Below are positions 49,629-58,870 of a stretch of 64,000 nucleotides of DNA, piece by piece. Under the pieces are notes generated by a model. That model searched no databases. It saw only the letters and a list, made by a program, of their open reading frames with translations, and was not told where the DNA came from. Position 1 is the stretch's first letter. Each line of letters starts with the position of its first letter. The stretch covers positions 3,667,687-3,731,686 of the forward strand of contig NZ_KB910518.1 in the NCBI RefSeq assembly GCF_000374185.1. The letters run 5' to 3'. The translations under genes were made by a program, and so were the position numbers. The stretch is from Paenibacillus sp. HW567. Its GTDB lineage: Bacteria > Bacillota > Bacilli > Paenibacillales > Paenibacillaceae.

Positions 49629-51710
49629 TCACATTTTGCCAGTTACAACAGTCAGGTCACCGAGCTGCTGGAAGGCCATATAAACGAAGGGAAGCAGTAA
49701 ATATAAGGTGAACGTCGCCTGCATCGGCAAGAACCCGAACATTTTACCCAGTGTGCTTTTCCTGCTGATTACCTTCTCGTAGTGTTCCTTGCGCTGATCC
49801 ATTGCGAATGCTCTTTCGGCATCCATATCATCAAAAGCCTTCTTCACAGGGATGAGATCGGCTGCAACCTGCAAGCGGTCTGCCAGCCGTTCAAGCGGTA
49901 CGAAACGTGCATCTTCCTTCAGCTTCTCAATAGCGCTCCAGCCTCCCGCCTCATAATCCAGCATGCAGCGCAGCAGCTGCCGCTCGAAAATGTAACTGTA
50001 CCGATGCAGCCACTCTATCATTTCATACACGCTTATATTTGGAAATTGGGACAACATCATAGAAAGTGTATTGAAGCCATCTACCTCATTCTGCATTTCC
50101 CACTTCCGCAGTTGGGTACGAATGATCAGATAGGCATCTGGAATATAGAAGCCTGCCACCGCCAGCCCAAATGCCAACAGAAGCTCATACCATTTGAAAT
50201 ACTCCTGTTGATATTGCTCCACTCTATTTGCGAGCTGCGCAGCATAGGCGTTCTGGTCCAGGCTGTTCTGAAGAAACGGTTTGTTCTCGGCCTTCTCCTG
50301 AATATAGGAGAGCATCTGATCCGGTGTAATATCCTTCGCGATCAGTTCTCCAATCAGCGACTGCTCAAAGGCATACCGTTCCTCGCTCAGCATCTTCTGG
50401 GATTCCGTCTGATTGCCGCCCGTAGTAATCTGCTTATTGGGATACAGAATGTTGTGCTTGATATTGGCATGGATAGAGAATTGAACAACCACGATCAGCA
50501 AAAAGATAACTACTGCCGCCAATGTTTTCTGCAGATAATAGGCATGGTGTGAAAGCCCGGAGTTGGCATCCTTCAATTTGCCGGCCACCTTGAAATGGAT
50601 GGGCTCATGTTCTTCAGGAGTAATCCTGTCTACCAGCTTGAAGATCCACTTTTTCTTCAATAGCCGGTTTAACCACTTGCCCTCATCTTTGATGGCCTGT
50701 GTGTCTTCATCTACACCTTTTAGAATTCGCAGGGCAATAAACGAAACCATGAACGTGATGTATAACAAGATTAGAGAATACAATCCCCATGCGGAATTGT
50801 AGTAATTAGAGACAATCGGAAACATGCCCTCCGCCCAATTGCGGATCGGATCCAGCATGAATACCGGTGAAATAGCCACAAAAACAATCCCGTATAACAA
50901 ACGGTCGATACGTTCACGCCGATTGATATCCATGTGAATCTCTTCTCTGATATTGCCGAGCATGGATAGATAAATGGAACGCTCCCCTTTATGTATATCC
51001 GCGTCACCATATTCACCGATCTTGTAGCTCACTCCGGCCAATTGCTTCATATACCGGTTAGGTGCAATCTCATAATATCTCTGCAGCTCATCTTCCGGGT
51101 CCACCGCCGCCAGAATTCCGGCAATCTGCCGGGCATGCACGGCTACCATGGGTTTCGAACGTTCCGCAGAATTCTCCAGGCTGACTTGTACCATGTGCGT
51201 CTGATGATATTCATGCCGGATATCCAGAATCATGGAAGATTGGTCATACAGCATCTGCTTCACTAAACGGCCTATGAAGAGATCGCTAAGTATACCTCCC
51301 AAGTAAATAGAGACCAGCATAATGGTCGCACGGCTTACCCAGGAAGAAGTCCAGAGGAACGAAAGCAGCGAGATGAGCAGGATACAAGCAACGATCATCA
51401 TTGTCAGTGCAGCCGCGCGGCTTCTGATCATAATTTCGTTGCCGGCATGGATCAAGGTTAGGCGCGAGCGCATCCGGTGAAGGAGTTTCTTCACTATTGG
51501 TAGCTCATCAAGTACCGGATAGGCTTTGTGTGCCTGCTCCAACCATCTCTTCTCCTTCGTACGCGTTGGAAGCAGTGCCTTTAGGCGTCTTTGCTCTTGA
51601 TATTGAGTGCCTTTCAATTTACGCTGCACAATGCTGAGCAGGACAAGCAGGATAACCAGCAGCACGCCCGATGAGCCCAGAACAATCAACAAAGCGGTTT
51701 GCAGATTCAT
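49629..51710 (-). CDS. TadB/TadC (GspF)-like membrane platform protein
   Basis: 693 residues, about twice the size of TadB or TadC. Hydrophobic spans lie at the N-terminus, near 105-150, 270-335, 395-415, 510-530 and 660-690. The C-terminal half has the GspF-like helical region EVDGFNTLSMMLSQFPNISVYEMIEWL followed by the closing membrane helices. The length suggests a fusion of two platform-type halves. Its ATG overlaps the TGA of the ATPase gene, so they are coupled. In Tad systems this protein works with TadA in pilin assembly. Confidence 0.75.
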   Translation of the reverse strand: MNLQTALLIVLGSSGVLLVILLVLLSIVQRKLKGTQYQEQRRLKALLPTRTKEKRWLEQAHKAYPVLDELPIVKKLLHRMRSRLTLIHAGNEIMIRSRAAALTMMIVACILLISLLSFLWTSSWVSRATIMLVSIYLGGILSDLFIGRLVKQMLYDQSSMILDIRHEYHQTHMVQVSLENSAERSKPMVAVHARQIAGILAAVDPEDELQRYYEIAPNRYMKQLAGVSYKIGEYGDADIHKGERSIYLSMLGNIREEIHMDINRRERIDRLLYGIVFVAISPVFMLDPIRNWAEGMFPIVSNYYNSAWGLYSLILLYITFMVSFIALRILKGVDEDTQAIKDEGKWLNRLLKKKWIFKLVDRITPEEHEPIHFKVAGKLKDANSGLSHHAYYLQKTLAAVVIFLLIVVVQFSIHANIKHNILYPNKQITTGGNQTESQKMLSEERYAFEQSLIGELIAKDITPDQMLSYIQEKAENKPFLQNSLDQNAYAAQLANRVEQYQQEYFKWYELLLAFGLAVAGFYIPDAYLIIRTQLRKWEMQNEVDGFNTLSMMLSQFPNISVYEMIEWLHRYSYIFERQLLRCMLDYEAGGWSAIEKLKEDARFVPLERLADRLQVAADLIPVKKAFDDMDAERAFAMDQRKEHYEKVISRKSTLGKMFGFLPMQATFTLYLLLPFVYMAFQQLGDLTVVTGKM

Positions 51711-53554
51711 GCAGATTGCCCCCAATACTTTTCAAGAAATGCGTTGAATTCCGATGCATCCTCCTCATCCATATTTTTGCGCATTTCATCAATTTTACGG
51801 CTGCTGATTGGATGCTTGGCCACGTATTCTCCCGCTTCCCATACGATGACATCCTTATAATCATAAGAACGGCGGTCCGTCATCCGGCCGAAATATTCGG
51901 TCATGGTATCCATAAAAGCATCCAGCTTGTCGTTCATATTCTCCGGCTCTTTGTATCTCTGAGGATATTCGAACTGAGGGTCAGCCGGAATAATCTCTGT
52001 TATCCGTTCGATGTATCTTTTGCCTGCACGCAGCACCAGATGGACGTTAAAGCCAAGCGCTTCAACGACCTGGACCTCGGCAATCTTCTCGTTACTGAAG
52101 GCTCCTGATGCGATAAGACTGTTGCGCAATGCACTGACCAGATTGGCGAGCGTTTTGCCGTGGTGCGTAAATAATGTATATTCAGAAGCTACCTGGGCTG
52201 CTTGAATTACATAACTGACCACACTGTGAGTGGCAGCTTCACCGACGATGTTCACTGCACCGTCCGTTTTCTTTTGCACATCCAGCCCGTCCTGCCCATT
52301 AACAGAAGGTGTTTCTCTGAAGGATAAAATATTTTTGCCCGGATACATTTTTCTCGCCCAAATCTCGAAGGACGTTTCCTGAATCCGGATATTCTTCGCA
52401 TCAATATATTTGATTAGCGCCTTAAGCAGCGTTGTTTTCCCTGATCCCTGTCTGCCAGTAATGGCTGTAACCTGATGGCCCAGAATGAGGAATTCAAGCA
52501 TATTAATAGCAAGCGGTGCACCTTCGTCTTTGATTTGCTGGTCAAGCTCCACAAGCGAATCGTTAAATTTGCGGACAAAAAAAGCCCAGCTTTCGGCCAT
52601 TTTGGGCCGCACGACCACGACCCGGCTGCCATCAGCCATATCGTTGATGATATAACCCTTGGATTCATTCAATTGCCCGGGATTACCGAACCCGTAAATA
52701 TTTTGGCAGACCCGCTTAAGCTCCTTCTCCGAGCCAAAACTCAGAAACTCCAGGTGAAGCGACTTGCCCCGGTAGAATGTCCATACCGCATCATAGGATT
52801 GTGGAATAAAATGCTGCTGCTTTGTATATTCCAGAAAGTCCGTAGTCTGCACGACATCCGGAGGCATTCCGCTTGTTCCGCCATTGACACCGTCGATATT
52901 CTGATCCCGAAGCTCATCAATAACCCCGAGGCCCTTGTAAATCTGATAAGCCCGCTGAACAATAATCTCAATCTTGTCCTGGACGGACAATCTCGGCTGC
53001 TCGGAACTATAGATGCTGCGAATTTGCTCTTCGGTGATCTTGTACCCTTTAGACCCGTCAGGCAATCTTTGCAATGTGTCCAAATTGTATTTGCTTACCA
53101 TTGCATTAAATGCATCCTGCCCATGCTCCTTCTTAAAGACATGAAGCAAAATGTCGAAGCAATCCTGTGAGGTCAGCCGGTTCGTATGGCCGAAGCTTAT
53201 AATCTTGTCCACATTCCCTTCATTCAGGCCATAAGTCTGAACCAGCAGGTCTTTCATGTACAGCTTTACGTATTTCTTGGCGGATAAATCACCGTGCATA
53301 CAGCTTCTAAGCGCCTTCTGCAATTCTCTCCGCCGCGCCTTCCTGCGGTTGAATTCTTCCTCGCTCGGGCTTCCTTCATAGAGGGATGAGGCAATAATCT
53401 CCTCAAAAGCCCTTCTCAGAAACAGGACGATTTCGTTCATATCGTATTTCAGTTGAACGGACGGCGGAGCCGAATTCTTACGTCTGCCCAGCCACAGATA
53501 CAAGAACACTCCAATAGCTATCAGGACAACAAATATCAGTATCAAATTAATCAT
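51707..53554 (-). CDS. TadA/CpaF-like secretion ATPase with membrane anchor
   Basis: 615 residues. The N-terminus is a membrane segment (LILIFVVLIAIGVFLYLWLG), unusual for TadA. The C-terminal ATPase has Walker A GRQGSGKTTLLKAL near residue 368, Walker B-like VNIVGEAATH near 438 and the His-box-like FTHHGKTLANLVSALRN near 460, all in CpaF order. The ATG at 53554 lies behind GGAAG and overlaps the previous gene by eight bases. It should drive assembly or secretion with the TadB/C-like protein encoded next. Confidence 0.85.
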   Translation of the reverse strand: MINLILIFVVLIAIGVFLYLWLGRRKNSAPPSVQLKYDMNEIVLFLRRAFEEIIASSLYEGSPSEEEFNRRKARRRELQKALRSCMHGDLSAKKYVKLYMKDLLVQTYGLNEGNVDKIISFGHTNRLTSQDCFDILLHVFKKEHGQDAFNAMVSKYNLDTLQRLPDGSKGYKITEEQIRSIYSSEQPRLSVQDKIEIIVQRAYQIYKGLGVIDELRDQNIDGVNGGTSGMPPDVVQTTDFLEYTKQQHFIPQSYDAVWTFYRGKSLHLEFLSFGSEKELKRVCQNIYGFGNPGQLNESKGYIINDMADGSRVVVVRPKMAESWAFFVRKFNDSLVELDQQIKDEGAPLAINMLEFLILGHQVTAITGRQGSGKTTLLKALIKYIDAKNIRIQETSFEIWARKMYPGKNILSFRETPSVNGQDGLDVQKKTDGAVNIVGEAATHSVVSYVIQAAQVASEYTLFTHHGKTLANLVSALRNSLIASGAFSNEKIAEVQVVEALGFNVHLVLRAGKRYIERITEIIPADPQFEYPQRYKEPENMNDKLDAFMDTMTEYFGRMTDRRSYDYKDVIVWEAGEYVAKHPISSRKIDEMRKNMDEEDASEFNAFLEKYWGQSA

Positions 53555-54380
53555 TTGCAACTTCCAATTCTGATACAGGGGAGATATCCAGCGTTCTGAG
53601 AATCAACTGCCCCATCTGGCGTACCGCACCAGTGAAATATCCGTCCTCGCTGAACTCAAGAAAACGGGATCTGGCCTCTCTTGCCTTCAACAAGAACTGA
53701 ATAATGCGCCGCTCGTTCTGAGCATCCATATAACCGATGTGACGCGGGACAAAGCCTACTTCTTTTTTCTTCAGTCCGTACTGCTTAATGATTCTTTCTC
53801 TATTCAATCTGGAGGTACGCTCATAGGCGCCCAAACAATACAGGACCGGCTTGTGTTTCGGCACAGGAGCCTTGTTGTTTTTCAAAAAGTATGAATTCAG
53901 ACTTACCTGATTCTGATTCAGGTTAACCACAATCAAATCGGCCTGCTCCATAACCAGAGACACCACATCCGGGTTGTCTTCAGAGGAGATATCCACTAAC
54001 AGCAAATCATAAAATCTTCGATAGTCTTTAAAAATATGCGGAAGCAAAAGCTCTGTCTCATGTTTCTCGGCATTGGTAGATCCGCCCAAAAGCTCCAAGC
54101 GGTCTTTTAGTATAGACTCCGCATGATCTCTTATTCCCTCGGGAGTGAGCATCCCGCACTGCACCAATCTCTCAATCGCATCCATCCCGCCCGAGGTCCG
54201 TGCAGATTGAGGCATTGCCCTTGTCTGCGAAAATACGTATTCAAGCCCTCCTTGCTCTACGTGCGTATGTGTCATTAACACCCGGATATGATGATCCAGC
54301 GCTATGGTTGCCGCAATAGCTGCCATATTCGAAGTTGTTCTTCCCTGCCCTTGGGCAGGCCCCCAGAAAGCTACAAGCAC
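53547..54380 (-). CDS. CpaE/MinD-like ATPase
   Basis: 277 residues. The N-terminal P-loop is a deviant form, WGPAQGQGRTTSNMAAIAA, with Arg in place of the expected Lys. Later motifs include YDLLLVDISSEDNPDVVSLVMEQADLIVVNLNQNQVSL, a MinD-type switch 2 and core strand. A GTG start at 54380 lies behind GGGGG. CpaE-like ATPases localise pilus machinery in Tad systems. Confidence 0.8.
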   Translation of the reverse strand: MLVAFWGPAQGQGRTTSNMAAIAATIALDHHIRVLMTHTHVEQGGLEYVFSQTRAMPQSARTSGGMDAIERLVQCGMLTPEGIRDHAESILKDRLELLGGSTNAEKHETELLLPHIFKDYRRFYDLLLVDISSEDNPDVVSLVMEQADLIVVNLNQNQVSLNSYFLKNNKAPVPKHKPVLYCLGAYERTSRLNRERIIKQYGLKKKEVGFVPRHIGYMDAQNERRIIQFLLKAREARSRFLEFSEDGYFTGAVRQMGQLILRTLDISPVSELEVAND

Positions 54381-54386
54381 AATTAG

Positions 54387-54956
54387 TTACCCCCGTTTCC
54401 TTGCATACTGCCACAACTTCTTGATGTCATGCTTTGGGATGTTGCAAATTTCAATTAAAAAGTCATTTACAGCTTCAGCAAAATCCTTGTCTACCTTAAG
54501 ATTCACTCTTCCATCATGAATCCAGTCTATTCTTCTCTCAGGACTGCTGATGTAACTGATTTTCGAGGTGATCACCGGATAGTAGTTATCTACATACTTC
54601 AGTCCAAGTCCGCATTCTTCTTCTATGACAAGCAATAAAGCAGGCATCCGTTTCTGATCAAGCAGCTTGTCTACATGCTCCATAGCCTGGCGTTCATAGC
54701 TGGTTGCATAGACAATCTTCTCTCCCTCAAGACCTTCCGGATACCCATGATGCCAGTCGTATAGGACAATATCCGGTTTGTCGGCTTCGACTGAATCAGC
54801 AATCTTTACTCCGGAGACTTCCCCTTCAAAATACTGATAATGCCTGCTGTTATCCGATACGATCATGACCTCATTGTTAAAATAACTTTTTAACAAAAGA
54901 GCTGCTGCAAGTATGAAATCGTGCTTCTCGCAATCCCCTGCGACAACAATGTTCAA
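54387..54956 (-). CDS. Receiver-like or Rossmann-like protein, unknown
   Basis: 189 residues. The TTG at 54956 has AAGGAGAG eight bases upstream; the GTG at 54965 directly abuts that site and is less likely. The N-terminus MNIVVAGDCEKHDFILAAALLLKSYF looks like an alpha/beta fold, with KPDIVLYDWHHGYPE in the place of a receiver core strand. It has no membrane segment. It may be a CpaE-type N-terminal domain encoded as a separate chain, given the MinD-like gene that follows. Confidence 0.65.
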   Translation of the reverse strand: MNIVVAGDCEKHDFILAAALLLKSYFNNEVMIVSDNSRHYQYFEGEVSGVKIADSVEADKPDIVLYDWHHGYPEGLEGEKIVYATSYERQAMEHVDKLLDQKRMPALLLVIEEECGLGLKYVDNYYPVITSKISYISSPERRIDWIHDGRVNLKVDKDFAEAVNDFLIEICNIPKHDIKKLWQYARKRG

Positions 54957-54961
54957 ATCGG

Positions 54962-56005
54962 TCACTCTCCTTTCAGCAGACTGTCATCGGTTGCGGCTTC
55001 ATTATTCGTTACACCTGTTGAAGTCCGGTCTGCACTTGAATCGACGGGTGCCTGATTGGTCTTATCTATAATTCCGTTTACACTCTGACTGTCATCTACT
55101 TTCGCAGCTTCAGCCGCCGCTCCTTGCTCAGCTTTTCTTTGAATCACACCGCTGCCGCTGGGAGCCTGTGCTCCGACACGGATTTTATTCTCATCCTGAA
55201 TGGCTTTAAGCCGTTTCTCAAGCTCCTTGCGAAGCTTCTCCGCAAGACTCCATTTGGCCTGATCAATAATGAACGGGTCATCCTTGATCACTCCGAGTAC
55301 ATCCAGGTTAGGCACATAATTCACTACAGGTTCAGGCTGAAGCTCCGGTTCCACGTACTGCTTCATGTACAGCTCCGCATTGTTTATATATGCATCCACC
55401 AAGGCTGCCTGCAGCAGTTGTGCCTCTTCTTCATTGTCATTAAAGAATGTATATTGATTCGCCAGATCTACATCCTCCAGCGACTTTTTGCCAACGACTA
55501 TGTAATCTTCACCATTAGGAAATACAATCCGAATATCGACAACGTCCTTTTTCGTTAACCGAAGCGGCAGCTTGATATATTCGGTCTCTTCCTTACGCTC
55601 CGAAGCATCCAGTCTTGCTTTATCACGCACCATTTCGGTAGTTACCGCCGTGCCTGGCATGGCATCAATTTTCAGATATTTCCCTACAATCGCTTTAGAC
55701 TCACTGATTAGGTTATCCGGCGAAGAGAACTTGGGAAGCTTCTCTACCGTTACATCCTCTGCAGTAATCGCCTCACCGGCAAGCTTGGACGTTACCAGAA
55801 CATAAGCTGTCTGGGATTGATCCATATAACGCTGCAAGACTTCATCTTTATCCTTCAACTGCTCTTCGTAAGCTGCCCGCTCGTCGATCAATTTGGCATT
55901 ATAGTGGCGGTAGGTTGCAAACCATACCCCGGATGTAATGACGGCAACAAGACAGCCTGAAATAATCGTGTATCTTAATATTTTTTTCCTCTTACGTACT
56001 GCCAC
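54962..56005 (-). CDS. CpaB/RcpC-like SAF-domain protein
   Basis: 347 residues. A cytoplasmic KRKK start, one membrane segment (TIISGCLVAVITSGVWFATY) and a coiled-coil stretch are followed by an SAF-like domain: TSKLAGEAITAEDVTVEKLP, GKYLKIDAMPGTAVTTEMV. That is the CpaB pattern, followed by LPLRLTKKDVVDIRIVFPNGEDYIVV. The C-terminus is disordered (Ala, Ser, Asp and Thr). CpaB proteins form part of the Tad pilus channel at the cell surface. Its stop overlaps the next gene region. Confidence 0.8.
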   Translation of the reverse strand: MAVRKRKKILRYTIISGCLVAVITSGVWFATYRHYNAKLIDERAAYEEQLKDKDEVLQRYMDQSQTAYVLVTSKLAGEAITAEDVTVEKLPKFSSPDNLISESKAIVGKYLKIDAMPGTAVTTEMVRDKARLDASERKEETEYIKLPLRLTKKDVVDIRIVFPNGEDYIVVGKKSLEDVDLANQYTFFNDNEEEAQLLQAALVDAYINNAELYMKQYVEPELQPEPVVNYVPNLDVLGVIKDDPFIIDQAKWSLAEKLRKELEKRLKAIQDENKIRVGAQAPSGSGVIQRKAEQGAAAEAAKVDDSQSVNGIIDKTNQAPVDSSADRTSTGVTNNEAATDDSLLKGE

Positions 56006-56026
56006 TTCATAACCTCATTTCCATCC

Positions 56027-56365
56027 CTATTTAGTTTTGCCTGTCATTTTAGATGCGGCTGCGGCGGCCCGTTCGGCAGCTTGCTTTTCAGCTTCTTTCC
56101 TGGCTGCTTCCGCCTTCTCTTCCTCTCCCTGCAATTGAGTTGCATAATGGAGCATCCCTGTTTCAATCTTCGCTAAAGCTTCTTTGAATTTATTCATTTT
56201 TACAATCCAATCCATGCAGTGCTGTTTAAACTCTTCCCCGCCTAAATCTACCCAATAATCAGATACTCCAGCAATTGCCCCGCTCATCTTATCGCTGCAC
56301 TCCTGGGCACGGGGCTGCAACTGGTGGCAATTAAAAGCAATACCTCTAACCATACCTGAATCCAT
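56027..56365 (-). CDS. WXG100-like protein with Ala/Lys tail
   Basis: 112 residues. Two helices surround YWVDLGGEEFKQHC, a WxxxGG turn in place of WxG, with the family's Phe spacing. The C-terminal tail is a charged Ala/Glu/Lys helix (EEEKAEAARKEAEKQAAERAA). The ATG at 56365 follows AGGAGG. Its place inside the EssC operon supports a T7SS substrate or structural partner. The family assignment is moderate. Confidence 0.65.
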   Translation of the reverse strand: MDSGMVRGIAFNCHQLQPRAQECSDKMSGAIAGVSDYWVDLGGEEFKQHCMDWIVKMNKFKEALAKIETGMLHYATQLQGEEEKAEAARKEAEKQAAERAAAAASKMTGKTK

Positions 56366-56386
56366 ATCCAGCCTCCTGACTGTGAA

Positions 56387-57841
56387 TTACCGGCTCTCCG
56401 GAACAAAAGATAATCCAAAACCTATTAATAGCAAAGTCACAAACAAAACCGCCCCCACGATTCCCCAGAGCAGTGTTTGTTTACGAAAAATTTTCTTCTG
56501 AACGGTCAGCAGCTTCATAACCCATTCGACAGCCGCTTTATCCGGATAGAGCGGATCTTGATGCGCAGGCATCAGAGTTGCTTGAATTTCGGCAAAATCC
56601 TTTTTCAGCATTTGCAGCACTTCCTGATGCCCATTTTCCAGCAGCAGCCTGCACCGTTTGCGTTCAAACGGGTTAAGGGTATTTAGCTTCTCTTTAAGCA
56701 GTTCATATTTCCACATGGCTCCGTTGCCAACCAAAATAGGAATTTGCGAGTTCCACCACAGCTCCAGCGCGCTGGTTCCCTTCCGTTCACGGTGGATATC
56801 CACCCAGAGAATGATATGTGAGAACTCGCTAGCCAGAAGCTCAGAGATATCCCACGAATACCCCCTGCGATAGAAGGTTACCCCTTCATATTCGAACATG
56901 GTAGATACTGAATCTTCTTTCTCACCTTTAAATACAATCTGTTCAAGAGAACTGATTTCCGGCCTGTCATCTCCGCAGACCAGCGGTTTCCAGCCTAGCT
57001 CCGCCAGACCTGCAGCAACCAGAAAAGCCGCCGCACCTACATCCTCTTCTCCTCCTGCACCGCAAACGCCAATGACAAGCGGTACATTACTGCCCAGAAT
57101 TCTCGGACCAATGACGGGTTTGGACTCCTCTTCCACGGGAATGGATTGCTCCAGACTCTCCAGCGTTCCCGCTTCAGTTAGAGCCGGAGCCTCTGTTCTG
57201 GCCGGGGGCTTCGGTCTGAGTGGTGCGGCCCCTGCGGAAGAGCGGGGTGTACTTAATGGTCTCCCGCTGGCGGCACTCGTACCTGATCTGGAACTGGCGG
57301 TCGGCTGTGGACGGGTAAGCGATTCTACCGGTCTCGCGGGAGCAGGCGGCGGTTCTTCCGCTACAGGAGCTGCAGCAGGAGGAGACGATGAACCTTTAAA
57401 TGAAAAAATGCCTTTCTTTTTACCCAGAATATGATAATAATCTCTTGTAGTTTTCTTCTCCTTAATCCAGTTCAGAAGGTCGTCGCCCCGGAATTCCGTG
57501 GTAAACTGAAGATCGTGAATGTTCATGTTGACCATAGTCCGTATAAATTCAACATCTGTCTGCAGCGCAGGATCTAATTGAACGATCAAACGTGTGTGTT
57601 TGAGATATTTGCGGATCAGCGTCATGAAGCTGATAATGTCAGCAGCCTTTACCGGTGTACCCAGGCCTGCTCCGCCCTCCAGTATTACGATAGAAGAAGG
57701 GTCTACCTCTTTGCTGCTGAAGCCACTTATAAAACTATGTAGTGTAGAATGTTTTCCCGAAATCACATAACCCTCATGCTCAAGTGACCGTGATAAAAGC
57801 ATTATGAGCTCAGGCGAACAGACTAAATGTACGTTTTTCAT
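56387..57841 (-). CDS. Receiver-like plus degenerate MinD-like protein with C-terminal TM
   Basis: 484 residues. The N-terminal 140 form a receiver-like alpha/beta domain (SSIVILEGGAGLG). A Pro/Ala/Ser linker follows (about 150-220), then a MinD-like domain starting PLVIGVCGAGGEEDVGAAAFLVAAGLAELGWKPLVCGDD, where the P-loop Lys is lost. A membrane segment (LLWGIVGAVLFVTLLLIGFGLSF) ends the chain. ATP binding is doubtful. It may replace EssB as a membrane-bound part of the apparatus, which is only an inference. The ATG at 57841 follows AAAGGGGG. Confidence 0.7.
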   Translation of the reverse strand: MKNVHLVCSPELIMLLSRSLEHEGYVISGKHSTLHSFISGFSSKEVDPSSIVILEGGAGLGTPVKAADIISFMTLIRKYLKHTRLIVQLDPALQTDVEFIRTMVNMNIHDLQFTTEFRGDDLLNWIKEKKTTRDYYHILGKKKGIFSFKGSSSPPAAAPVAEEPPPAPARPVESLTRPQPTASSRSGTSAASGRPLSTPRSSAGAAPLRPKPPARTEAPALTEAGTLESLEQSIPVEEESKPVIGPRILGSNVPLVIGVCGAGGEEDVGAAAFLVAAGLAELGWKPLVCGDDRPEISSLEQIVFKGEKEDSVSTMFEYEGVTFYRRGYSWDISELLASEFSHIILWVDIHRERKGTSALELWWNSQIPILVGNGAMWKYELLKEKLNTLNPFERKRCRLLLENGHQEVLQMLKKDFAEIQATLMPAHQDPLYPDKAAVEWVMKLLTVQKKIFRKQTLLWGIVGAVLFVTLLLIGFGLSFVPESR

Positions 57842-57868
57842 AGATATCCCCCTTTACAATGCCCTCAC

Positions 57869-58120
57869 TCAATAAGGTAAAATCCGAATAATAGCCCCGT
57901 CTCCCTGAATAACGGTAGCCAAAATAACCTGCAAATTAAGCTCCTTCCATTCCTCTCCGGTACTGCTGATTTCGCATTTGAATTCCCAATGATCGGGAAG
58001 CCAGCGCGCTTGTTTCAGAAGCTCAAGACATTGCCCCGCAGAAAGAGAGAGGGAGAGATCCAAATCCATAGCCTGCTCTCCCTTGCCTTTAAATAAAAAA
58101 GTTGTTAATGCCGTTGACAT
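57869..58120 (-). CDS. yukD: YukD/EsaB-like ubiquitin-fold protein
   Basis: 83 residues. The sequence gives beta strands with DLDLSLSLSAGQCLELLKQARWL and ends in TVIQGDGAIIRILPY, matching the length and strand layout of YukD/EsaB proteins. These small ubiquitin-like proteins belong to Firmicute T7SS loci and control substrate export. The ATG at 58120 lies behind GGGGGG. Sequence identity to known members is low, so the call rests on fold pattern and its neighbour EssC. Confidence 0.65.
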   Translation of the reverse strand: MSTALTTFLFKGKGEQAMDLDLSLSLSAGQCLELLKQARWLPDHWEFKCEISSTGEEWKELNLQVILATVIQGDGAIIRILPY

Positions 58121-58140
58121 TCTTTGATCCCCCCAGATAG

Positions 58141-58851
58141 CTACGCTTCTTGCAGCCACAAACATACTTCTTCTATTCCTGTTGCCAGTGTCGCACCGGA
58201 TCGGCTGGGTTGCCCTTCATCTCCACGCCGTAGCAGCCACATTTGCTCTTCATAAATCAAGAAATCAAGTTCTCGAATAACCTCTGCTTCCTCATGAATA
58301 CACTGGATTTCTGCCAGAGAGGTTACGAACGCACCTGCTTGAAGAAGCTGTCCTGCCCACGTTTCTATATCCAATTCTTCATTCATCACTTGTTGTAATT
58401 GTTCATTCTCCACTACGCTCTGAACCAGTGGTATTCTGTCGATGACTTGAAACATCAGCTCGTGCCGTGCATATATTTCCTGAAGCTTGTACGTGTTGCT
58501 CCCCAACTGATGCTCAAGTTCGAACCGGGTTTCATCCTGGATAAAATAGCAGATCTTAGATGTCTCTTGATTTCTCTGTACAAGCTGACAGAAATATGAT
58601 TTACAGTTGGAGGCTGTCACTATAAATTTATGAAGCACTTCATTTACTTTGGCGAGGCCCATAAAATCTATCTCTAAATATCCCTTCGCTTCAAGAGCTC
58701 GCATTTGTGCGTCCATTAGGGAACGCTGCCTGATCTCCGATTCGCCTTCCAGATTCACTGTCAGTCCCGGAACACCCTGCCCCCCCGTTAGTGCAGTCAA
58801 ATATATGATCTCTAAAGCTTGTAATTCAAACACCTCGCGCGTTGGCTTCAT
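58141..58851 (-). CDS. Unknown cytoplasmic protein beside EssC
   Basis: About 236 residues. The start is an ATG at 58851 or the GTG before it, behind CAGGTGA. The protein is alpha/beta with no membrane segment. It begins TREVFELQALEIIYLTALTGGQGVPGL and ends IYEEQMWLLRRGDEGQPSRSG, like a winged-helix N-terminus joined to a beta domain. It resembles the EspG/DUF-type adaptor proteins that bring substrates to EssC in general layout only; the family is not recognised. Confidence 0.65.
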   Translation of the reverse strand: MKPTREVFELQALEIIYLTALTGGQGVPGLTVNLEGESEIRQRSLMDAQMRALEAKGYLEIDFMGLAKVNEVLHKFIVTASNCKSYFCQLVQRNQETSKICYFIQDETRFELEHQLGSNTYKLQEIYARHELMFQVIDRIPLVQSVVENEQLQQVMNEELDIETWAGQLLQAGAFVTSLAEIQCIHEEAEVIRELDFLIYEEQMWLLRRGDEGQPSRSGATLATGIEEVCLWLQEA

Positions 58852-58870
58852 CACATCATTCACCTGCTAT

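Noticed and set aside
58141..58851. EssB/YukC assignment for the protein next to YukD
   Set aside because: It is about half the expected size and lacks the membrane segment and pseudokinase pattern of EssB.
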